Of a stretch of 64,000 bases of DNA, positions 55,260 through 64,000 are shown piece after piece. Location: contig NC_057808.1 in NCBI RefSeq assembly GCF_018294505.1, forward strand, positions 356,488,696-356,552,695. Reading direction: 5' to 3'. The stretch is from Triticum aestivum (lineage: Eukaryota; Streptophyta; Magnoliopsida; Poales; Poaceae). The notes below the pieces were generated by a model. That model saw only the letters and a list, made by a program, of their open reading frames with translations, searched no databases and was not told the DNA's origin. The position numbers and the translations under genes are program-made. Within the stretch, counting starts at the first letter, position 1; every line of letters starts with the position of its first letter.

Positions 55260-55627
55260 TGATGACCCACAAGTACAGGGGATCAATTGTAGCTCTTTCT
55301 TTTCGATAAGTAAGACTGTCGAACCCAACGAGGAGCAGAAGGAAATGACAAGTAGTTTTCAGTAAGGTGATATCTGCAAGTGCTGAAATTGTAAGTAGCG
55401 AGTAGTTTGATAGCAAGATAATTTGTAACGAGCAAGTAATGATAGTAACAATAAGTATGCAACAAGGTAGCCCAATCCTTTTGAGGCAAAGGAAAGGCAA
55501 AAATGGTCTCTTATGATAAGCAAAGCGTTCTCGAGGGTACACGGGAATTTCATCTAGTCACTTTCATCATGTTGGTTTGATTTGTGTTTGCTACTTTGAT
55601 AATTTGATATGTGGGTGGACCGGTGCT
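55260..55627 (-). mobile_element. Partial 5' LTR of element B
   Basis: The LTR end TGATGACCCACAAGTACAGG (plus strand) starts at 55260; 368 bp are present before element C cuts in at 55628. The rest of this LTR should lie beyond element C, outside the window. Confidence 0.85.
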
Positions 55628-57031
55628 TGATAACCCACAAGTATAGGGGATCGCAACAGTTTTCGAGGGTAGAGTATTCAACCCAAATTTATTGATTCGA
55701 CACAAGGGGAGCCAAAGAATACTCTCAAGTATTAGCAGTTGAGTTGTCAATTCAACCACACCTGGATAACTTAATATCTGCAGCAAAGTATTTAGTAGCA
55801 AAGTAGTACGATAGTAACGGTAATAGTAGCAAAAGTAATATTTTTGGGTTTTGTAGTGATTGTAACAGTACCAACGGAAAAGTAAATAAGCGAAGAACAA
55901 TATGTGAAAAGCTCGTAGGCATTGGATCGGTGATGGAGAATTATGCCGGATGCGATTATTCATGCAACAGTTATAACATAGGGTGACACAGAACTAGCTC
56001 CAATTCATCAATGTAATGTAGGCATGTATTCCGAATATAGTCATACGTGCCTATGGAAAAGAACTTGCATGACATCTTTTGTCCTACCCTCCTGTGGCAG
56101 CGGGGTCCTAGCGGAAACTAAGGGATATTAAGGCCTCCTTTTAATAGAGTACCGGACCAAAGCATTAACACATAGTGAATACATGAACTCCTCAAACTAC
56201 GGTCATCACCGGGAGTGGTCCCGATTATTGTCACTTCGGGGTTGCCGGATCATAACACATAGTAGGTGACTATAGACTTGCAAGATAGGATCAAGAACTC
56301 ACATATATTCATGAAAACATAATAGGTTCAGATCTGAAATCATGGCACTCGGGCCCTAGTGACAAGCATTAAGCATAGCAAAGTCATAGCAACATCAATC
56401 TCAGAACATAGTGGATACTAGGGATCAAACCCTAACAAAACTAACTCGATTACATGATAAATATCATCCAACCCATCACCGTCCAGCAAGCCTACGATGG
56501 AATTACTCACGCACAGCGGTGAGCATCATGAAATTAGTGATGGAGGATGGTTGATGATGACGACGGCGACTGATTCCCCTCTCCGGAGCCCCGAACGGAC
56601 TCCAGATCAACCCTCCCGAGAGAGTTTAGGGCTTGGCGGCGGCTCCGTATCGTAAAACGCGATGAATCTTTCTCTTTGATTTTTTTCTCCGCGAACGTGA
56701 ATATATAGAGTTGGAGTTGAGGTCGGTGGAGCTCCAGGGGGCGCACGAGGCAGGGGGGCGCCCTGGGGGGCAGGCGCGCCTCCCACCCTCATGGATAGGG
56801 TGTGGGCCCCCTGGCCTTGATTCTTTCGCCAATATTTTTTACTATTTCGAAAAATAATCTCCGTGAAGTTTCAGGTCATTCCGAGAACTTTTGTTTCCAC
56901 ACAAAGATAACACCGTGGCAATTCTGCTGAAAACAACATCAGTCCGGGTTAGTTCCATTCAAATCATGCAAGTTAGAGTCCAAAACAAGGGCAAAAGTGT
57001 TTGGAAAAGTAGATACGACGGAGACGTATCA
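55628..57031 (-). mobile_element. 3' LTR of gypsy element C
   Basis: A 1404-bp LTR. Sense start TGATACGTCTCCGTCGTATC at 57031; end GGGTTATCA at 55628. The promoter inverted arms are altered compared with element A (near 56734-56747 and 56804-56817), with one base change on each arm that restores pairing. Confidence 0.93.
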
Positions 57032-57046
57032 ACTCCCCCAAGCTTA
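57032..57046 (-). other. Polypurine tract of element C
   Basis: Minus-strand AAGCTTGGGGGAGT abuts the LTR start at 57031. Confidence 0.85.
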
Positions 57047-59067
57047 AACCTTTGCTTGTCCTCAAGCAATTCAGTTGATAAACTAAAAGTGATAAAGAAA
57101 AACTTTTACAAACTCTGTTTGCTCTTGTTGTTGTAAATATGTAAAGCCAGCATTCAAGTTTTCAGCTAATATTATGACTAACCATATTCACAATGACACT
57201 TAGGTCTCATGTTTACTCATTTCAATGGCATAATTAACTAGCGAGCAATAATAATAAATCTCGGATGACAACGCTTTCTCAGAACAATCATGATATGATA
57301 TAACAATATGGTATCTCGCTAGCCCTTTCCGAGACCGCAAAACATAAATGCAGAGCACCTTTAAAGATCAAGGACTGACTAGACATTGTAATTCATGGTA
57401 AAAGAGATCCAGTCATAGTCATACCCAAAATAAATTAATAGTAATGGATGCAGAAGACAGCGGTGCTCTCCAGCTAATGCTTTTTAATAAGAGGGTGATG
57501 ACTCAACATAAAAGTAAATAGATAGGCCCTTCGCAGAGGGAAGGAGGGATTTGTAGAGGTGCCAGAGCTCGATTTTGAAATAGAGATAAATAATATTTTG
57601 AGCGGCATACTTTCATTGTCAACATAACAACCAAGAGATGGCGATATCTTCCATGCTACACACATTATAGGCGCTTCCCAAACAGAATGGTAAAGTTTAT
57701 ACTCCCCCTCCACCAACAAACATCAGTCCATGGCTTGCTCAAAACAACGAGTGCCTCCAACTAACAACAGTCCCTGGGGAGTTTTGTTTGCAATTATTTT
57801 GATTTGATTTGCATAAAGCATGGGACTGGGCATCCCGGTGACCAGCCATTTTCTCGTGAGTGAGGAGCGGAGTCCACTCCTCTTGAGAATAACCTGCCTA
57901 ACATGGAAGATTCAGACAACCCTAGTTGATACATGAGCTATTCGAGCATACAAAACAAAATTTCATTTGAAGCTTTAGAGTTTGGCACATACAAATTTAC
58001 TTGGAACGGCAGGTAGATACCGCGTATAGGAAGGTATGGTGGACTCATATGGAATAACTTTGGGGTTTAAGGGATTGGATGCACAAGCAGTATTCCCGCT
58101 TAGTACAAGTGAAGGCTAGCAAAAGACTGGGAAGCGACCAACTAGAGAGCGACAATAGTCATGAACATGCATTAAAATTAATGAACATTGAGTGCAAGCA
58201 TGAGTAGGATATAATCCACCATGAACATAAATATCGTGAAGGCTATGTTGATTTTGTTTCAACTACATGCATGAACATGTGCCAAGTCAAGTCACTTAAA
58301 TCATTCAAAGGAGGATACCACCCTATTATACCACATCACAACCATTTTAATAGCATGTTGGCACGCTAGGTAAACCATTATAAGCTCCTAGCTAATTAAG
58401 CATGGCATAAGTAACTATAATATCTAATTGTAATTGCAAACATGTTTATTCATAATAGGATGAATCAGGAACGATGAACTAATCATATTTACAAAAACAA
58501 GAGAGGTCGAGTTCATACCAGCTTCTCTCATCTCAATCAGTCCATCATAAATCGTCATAATTACCTTTCACTTGCACGACCGAACGATGTGAATAATAAT
58601 AATAGTGCACGTGCATTGGACTAAGCTGGAATCTGCTAGCATTCAATAAATAGGAGAAGACAAGGCAATATGGGCTCTTGGTTAAATCAACAATAATGCA
58701 TAAAAGAGCCACTTCAACAATTTCATTATGGTCTTCTCCTATCGACTCCCAAAGAAAAGAAATAAAAACTATTTACACGGCAAAGCTCCCAACAAACAAA
58801 AGAAGAATAAGAAATCCTTTTGGGTTTTCTTTTTAATTATTACTACTACAGTATGGAAGTAAACTAGCTAAAAGCTACTACTATTTTTTTGTTTTTCTTA
58901 AGGTTTTTCAAACACACAAGAAGAAAGCATAAAAAGGAAATAAACTAGCATGGATATTACAGTGAAAAAGTATGAGCACCGACAACTAGCATGAGTGTGT
59001 GAATGTAAATGTAATGTCGGTGAGAAATACGTACTCCCCCAAGCTTAGGCTTTTGGCCTAAGTTGGT
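57047..59067 (-). other. 3' noncoding region of element C
   Basis: Nearly identical to 42897-44849, with a short insertion near 58855-58935. No supported gene. Shared blocks with element B lie at 57521-57546 and 58030-58126. Confidence 0.7.
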
Positions 59068-60093
59068 CTACTGCCACGGATGGCCTGGCGGATATCCAAA
59101 GTTGTAGTTGGGGTCGTACTGAGATGCAGCGGTTATCGCATCATGGGCTGCAGCTTGGAGGCGAGCTGCCCTCGTCCTACTCTCGTACTCATTTGCCTCC
59201 TCCCTGGTTATAAAATATCTCCCCTTTGCCTGAAAGTCAAAGAGAGTAGGAGCAGGGAGGACAATATTGACGGTGTGACGCCTATCAAAGATTAGTCGGT
59301 ACTGGAGAGGCGGTTCATCCCTCTCAACAAATCAATGGTGAACCATGGCATTAAAATCTAGATAAGAAGGAGGCAATTCCATAATATAATCATGAATGGG
59401 TATATTAAGAAAATTAGCTAAACGGGTTGCATAAATTCCACCAAAGAAATATCCATTAAATATATTATTATGCAACCTACGTGCAACAATGGCTCCCAAA
59501 TTATAATGTTTATCTCCTAATACAGCACTCCTGAGAACACTGAGATCAGGGACACACATGTGGCATGCTTCATCCTTACCATTTATGCACCTACCTATGA
59601 AGAGAGCAAAATAATGTATAGCAGGAAAATGAATGCTCCCTATGGTAGCTTGTGTTATGTCTCTAGATTCACCCACGGTTATACTAGCAAGAAAATCTCT
59701 AAATTTAGATTTGCGAGGTTCAGTAGGACTACCCCATTGTGGAAGTTTGCAAGCAGTATTAAAATCCTCTAAGTCCATAGTATAAGAATTTTCATAAAGA
59801 TCAAATAGGACAGTTTGAGAGTTGCGTGACGATGAAAATTCAAACCTCCTCACAAAGGAATCAGTGAGATAGTGGTACTGATGGTACTTATCTGTCTCGA
59901 AGCTCACAAGATCAGCGTTACACACATATGCGTTAAATTCTTCCCTGATTCCTGCTCGATCCATTAAGTCCTCTGAAGGCCATTCACAAGCCCGCACTTG
60001 AGCGTCCCTTGGTGGTTCATCGTCGGCATCACGCATCGCGAGCCTGGGTCCTTGCTTCCTTGAAGGGCCACCTTGGTACATTTTTCTAAACAT
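59068..60093 (-). pseudogene. ATHILA ORF-1-type protein of element C, one internal stop
   Basis: The likely start is the Met of MFRKMYQGGPSRKQGP at 60093; an upstream in-frame Met at 60135 lies in sequence that is untranslated leader in element A. A TGA at 59332 interrupts the frame after DFNAMVHH, and the same frame then continues to a TAG at 59068. Conserved landmarks are VRACEWPSEDLMDRAG, TIGSIHFPAIHYFALFIGRC, GAIVARRLHNNIFNGYFFGG and the C-terminus SQYDPNYNFGYPPGHPWQ. The central region is strongly diverged from the element A protein, while the ends and all flanking DNA are close. Function unknown. Confidence 0.75.
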
Positions 60094-60429
60094 ATTTCTT
60101 CCTCTGAAAAATTCTGAAATTTTTATTAACTTCAAATAAAAGTGAACCTAACTCAACAAAATTGATAGCAACTACTCCCACAAGTGCCTAGAGACTATAT
60201 AATGCATTAGAACTACTTGGAACCATATAAATTTGACATGCAAGCTCAAGAACATGGTCACCTAGGCAGCACAAATTTGCAATGAATAAAGCACTAGAAC
60301 AAAAACTAATTGGACCATTGGAGGAGTCACATACCAAGGAACAATCCCCCAAAGTAGTTTTGTGAGAGGTGCTTTGAGCAAGGAGATCGAAAATCGCAGC
60401 AAAATGAGCTAGAACTCGTGAGTGAGCTG

Positions 60430-60700
60430 GTTGGTGATTTTTTGGGAGGAAGAAGGAGTGTGTGGGTGCAGGAATAAGTGGAGGGGAGCCACCATGGGCC
60501 CACGAGGCAGGGGGCGCGCCCTGGACCCTCGTGGCCAGGTGCTTGCTCCCCCTGCTGTGTTCTCAGTGCCAGATATTCTCAAATATTCCAGAAAAAAATC
60601 ATATTTCAATTTCGGGGCATTTGGAGAACTTTTATTTTCGGGGTATTTTTTATTGCACGGATAAATCAGAAAACAGACAAAAAATACTAATTTTACTTTA
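60430..60700 (-). promoter_or_regulatory. Internal LTR-U3-like block upstream of the ORF-1-type gene (element C)
   Basis: The minus strand carries the same order of parts as 46260-46560: AAAAGTTCTCCAAATG, an A/T stretch, CCACGAGGGTCCAGGGCGCG, CCTCGTGGGCCCA and CTCCACTTATTCC. Its retention in both elements argues that it belongs to the family design. Promoter activity is inferred from resemblance to the LTR. Confidence 0.55.
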
Positions 60701-60862
60701 TTTCAATCTAAATAACAGAACGTAAAAGGAGGGTATAGAAGGTTGTGCTTTCTAACTTCGTCCATCTCATGCTCATCAAAAGGAATCCACTAACAAGGTT
60801 GATCAGGTCTTGTTAACAAACTCATTCCGAATTGCATGAAACCGGAGAATTTTTGAATAGCA

Positions 60863-63670
60863 CTATGTTACCTCAACGGGGATATGCACATCCCCAATAA
60901 TAAGAATATCATATCTCTTTGTGATAGTAGGAAGAGGAAATTCAAAACCTCCAAAAATAATCAATGGAATTTTTCTAATATAATTTATACTATGAACTTG
61001 AGGTTGTTTCCTCGGTAAGTGTACCGTATGTTCATTGCCATTAACATGAAAAGTGACATTGCCTTTGTTGCAATCAATAACAGCCCCTGTAGTATTGAAA
61101 AAGGGTCTTCCAAGAATAATAGACATACTATCGTCCTCGGGAATATCAAGAATAACAAAGTCCGTTAAAATAGTAACGTTTGCAACCACAACAGGCACAT
61201 CATCACAAATACCGACAGGTATAGCAGTTGATTTATCAGCCATTTGCAAAGATATTTCAGTAGGTGTCAACTTATTCAAATCAAGTCTACGATATAAAGA
61301 GAGAGGCATAACACTAACACCGGCTCCAAGATCACATAAAGTAGTTCTAACATAGTTTCTTTTAATGGAGCATGGTATAGTGGGTACTCCTGGATCTCCT
61401 AACTTCTTAGGTATTCCACCCTTAAAAGTGTAATTAGCAAGCATGGTGGAAATTTCAGCATCCGGTATCTTTCTTTTATTTGTAACAATTTCTTTCATAT
61501 ACTTAGCATAAGGATTCATCTTGTGCATATCAGTTAAACGCATACGCAAAAAGATAGGTCTAATCATTTCAGCAAAGCGCTCGAAATCCTCATCGTCCTT
61601 TTTCTTGGATGGTTTGTGAGGAAAAGGCATGAGTTTCTGAACCCATTGTTCTCTTTCTTTACCGTGCTTCCTAGCAACAAATTCTCTCTTATCATAACGT
61701 TGATTCTTTGATTGTGGGTTATCAAGATCAACAGCAGGTTCAATTTCTACATCATTATCATTACTAGGTTGAGCATCATCATGAACATCTTCATTAACAT
61801 TATCACTAGCTTCATGTCCATTACCAGATTGTGTTTCAGCATCAGAAATAGAAATATCATTGGGATTCTCAGGTGTGTCTACAACAGGTTCACTAGAAGC
61901 ATGCAAAGTCCTATCATTTTTCTTTTTCTTCTTTTTAGAAGGACTAGGTGCATCAACATTATTTCCCTGAGAATCCTGCTCAATTCTCTTAGGGTGGCCT
62001 TCAGGATACAAAGGTTCCTGAGTCATTTTACCAGTTCTAGTAGCCACTCTAACAGCAAAATCATTATTCTTACTATTCAATTCATTGAGCAAATCATTCT
62101 GAGCTTTAAGTACTTGTTATACTTGAGTGGTAACCATAGAAGCATGTTTACTAATGATTTTAAGTTCACCTTTAACTCTAGACATATAATCACTCAAGTG
62201 TTCAATCATATAAGCATTGTGTTTTAATTGTCTACCAACATAAGCATTGAAGTTTTCTTGTTTGACAATAAAATTATCAAACTCATCTAAGCATTGGCTA
62301 GCAGACTTATAACGTGGAATATCACCTTCATCAAATCTATAGAGAGAATTTACCTTTACTACCTGTGTCGGGTTATCAAGACCATGTGTTTCTTCAATAG
62401 GTGATGAATTAAGACCATGTATTTCTTCAATAGGAGGTAAATTAAGACCATGTATTTCTTCAACAGGAGGTAAATTCTTAACATCTTCAGCTTTAATACC
62501 CTTTTCTTTCATAGATTTCTTTGCCTCTTGCATATCTTCAGGACTGAGAAATAGAACACCCCTTTTCTTCGGAGTTGGCTTAGGAGTTGGTTCAGGAAGT
62601 GTCCAATTATTTTCATTGGTCAGCATATTATTCAATAGAATTTCAGCTTGATCAACAGTTCTTTCCCTGAAAACACAACCAGCACAACTATCCAGGTGGT
62701 CTCTGGGAGCATCGGTTAGTCCATTATAAAAGATATCAAGTATTTCATTTTTCTTAAGAGGATGATTAGGCAAAGCATTAAGTAATTGGAGAAGCCTCCC
62801 CCAATCTTGTGGGAGACTCTCTTCTTCAATTTGCACAAAATTATATATTTCCCTTAAAGCAACTTGTTTCTTATGAGCAGGGAAATATTTAGCAGAGAAG
62901 TAGTAAATCAAATCCTGGGGACTACGCACACAACCAGGATCAAGAGAGTTAAACCATGTCTTAGCATCACCCTTTAATGAGAACGGAAATATTTTAAGGA
63001 TACAATAGAAGCGAGTTTTCTCATGATTAGTGAACAGGGTGGCTATATCATTTAATTTAGTAAGTTGTGCCACAACAGTTTCAGATTCATAGCCATAGAA
63101 AGGATCAGATTCAACCAAATTAATTATATCAAGGTCGACAGAGAATTCATAATCCTTATCAGCAACAAAGATAGGTGAAGTATCATAAGCAGGATCATAT
63201 TTCATTCTAGCATTCAGAGTTTTTTGTTTTAGCTTAGCTAATAATTTCTTAAGATCACTCCTATCATTGCAAGCTAGAAAGTCTCTAGCAGTTTCTTCAT
63301 CCATAACATAACCCTCAGGCACAACAGGCAATTCATATCTAGGGGGAGAATCTTCATCATCACTTTCATCAATATTATCAGTTTCAATAATTTCATTCTC
63401 TCTAGCCCTAGCAAGTTGTTCATCAAGAAATTCACCAAGTGGCACAGTAGTATCAAGCATAGAAGTAGTTTCATCATAAGTATCATGCATAGCAGAAGTG
63501 GCATCATCAATAACATGCGACATATCAGAATTAATAGCAGAAGCAGGTTTAGGTGTCGCAAGCTTACTCAAAACAGAAGGTGAATCAAGTGTAGAGCTAG
63601 ATGGCAGTTCCTTACCTCCCCTCGTAGTTGAGGGATAAATTTTAGTTTTCTCGTCTTTCAAGTTCTTCAT
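60863..63670 (-). pseudogene. Gag-protease polyprotein of element C, single stop
   Basis: One frame of 935 codons from MKNLKDEKTKIYPSTTRGGK, open except for a TAA at 62117 that replaces a Glu codon present in element A (TTQV-stop-QVLKAQ). Gag core: FPFSLKGDAKTWFNSLDPG and WGRLLQLLNALPNHPL. A variable linker contains repeats of the form LPPIEEIHGLN (about residues 420-450). The protease has CDLGAGVSVMPLSLYR and IILGRPFFNTTGAVIDCNKG. It ends at DVHIPVEVT and no RT follows. The near-intact frame suggests recent activity with enzymes from elsewhere. Confidence 0.9.
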
Positions 63671-63719
63671 AGTGACCAGGAGATGTAAAGCCCAAGTGAC
63701 TCAAAGAATAGAGCTATGC

Positions 63720-63737
63720 TCCCCGGCAACGGCGCCA
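63720..63737 (-). other. Primer-binding site of element C
   Basis: Minus-strand TGGCGCCGTTGCCGGGGA, 11 bases from the LTR end at 63749. Confidence 0.9.
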
Positions 63738-63748
63738 GAAAATAGTCT

Positions 63749-64000
63749 TGATAACCCACAAGTATAGGGGATCGCAACAATTTTCGAGGGTAGAGTATTC
63801 AACCCAAATTTATTGATTCGACACAAGGGGAGCCAAAGAATATTCTCAAGTATTAGCAGTTGAGTTGTCAATTCAACCACACCTGGATAACTTAATATCT
63901 GTAGCAAAGTATATAGTAGCAAAGTAGTATGATAGTAATGGTAAGAGTAGCAAAAGTAATATTTTTGGGTTTTGTAGTGATTGTAACAGTAGCAACGGAA
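63749..64000 (-). mobile_element. 5' LTR of element C, partial
   Basis: The LTR end (plus strand TGATAACCCACAAGTATAGG) begins at 63749 and continues past the window edge. It matches 55628-55879 closely. Confidence 0.9.

Larger units (their letters stand above)
51010..55627 (-). mobile_element. Gypsy element B (Athila lineage), 5' portion
   Basis: Minus-strand order: partial 5' LTR (55627-55260), primer site, gag (interrupted by a Tourist MITE), protease, RT, RNase H and integrase up to the nested element A. Its 5' LTR is cut at 55627 by insertion of element C. Its LTR family (sense end GTACTTGTGGGTCATCA) differs from that of A and C. This is the only element in the cluster with a polymerase. 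Confidence 0.9.
55628..64000 (-). mobile_element. Gypsy element C: Sabrina-like Athila element, 5' LTR runs off the window
   Basis: Same design as element A: 3' LTR 55628-57031, polypurine tract, noncoding region, ORF-1-type gene, LTR-promoter-like block, gag-protease, primer site, and the first 252 bp of the 5' LTR (63749-64000). It has no RT or integrase. It is inserted into the 5' LTR of element B. The five bases at its left are GTGCT; the partner copy is outside the window. Confidence 0.92.

Overview
The window looks like a Triticeae grass chromosome (wheat, Aegilops or barley type). It is dominated by long nested LTR retrotransposons of Angela/BARE/WIS-like copia and Athila-lineage gypsy types, with Stowaway, Tourist and other small DNA transposons, PIF/Harbinger and CACTA remnants and LINE pieces. 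There are two assembly gaps (5587-5819 and 6420-6571). Only one intact host gene is visible: a seven-exon cytochrome P450 on the minus strand (6793-9473) that reads as an abscisic acid 8'-hydroxylase of family CYP707A. Family names are given from recognition of sequence, not from a search.

Layout. 1-5292: 3' end of an Angela-like copia element (RNase H, then LTR), followed without a break by a second leader region and a second LTR, giving an LTR-sharing array with a heavily deleted second unit. 5293-6792: low-copy sequence with two gaps and an unidentified possible coding fragment. 6793-9664: CYP707A and its TATA box. 9740-17500: gene-free sequence holding a long-TIR MITE, two Stowaway-like elements, a nested pair of the same small DNA transposon family, and two unusual repeat arrays. 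17525-25585: degraded Harbinger ORF1, a copia solo LTR, a solo gypsy LTR nested in another LTR of its own family, and LINE debris. 25586-36008: a plus-strand copia element, split by a 4.66-kb solo LTR (30088-34743) in its integrase and cut off in its reverse transcriptase by a CACTA-like end that carries a pseudogenised 3'-5' exonuclease gene. 38386-64000: three minus-strand Athila-lineage gypsy elements. Element B (protease, RT, RNase H, integrase) is the oldest; a complete element A (41478-51009, target duplication GGACT) sits in its integrase gene, and element C (55628 to beyond the window end) sits in its 5' LTR.

How the parts work together. B carries replication enzymes, whereas A and C carry gag and protease and an ATHILA ORF-1-type gene but no recognisable RT or integrase. 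All three share the same 18-nt primer-binding site and conserved 3' noncoding blocks, which suggests that A and C are non-autonomous and move with enzymes supplied by a B-type partner. A and C also carry an LTR-promoter-like block inside the element, just upstream of the ORF-1-type gene, and that gene differs strongly between A and C although the surrounding DNA is nearly identical. These are the features I would look at first. Inferred order of events: copia B, then its solo LTR and CACTA insertions; gypsy B cut into the CACTA-side sequence; then the Tourist MITE and gypsy elements A and C into B.
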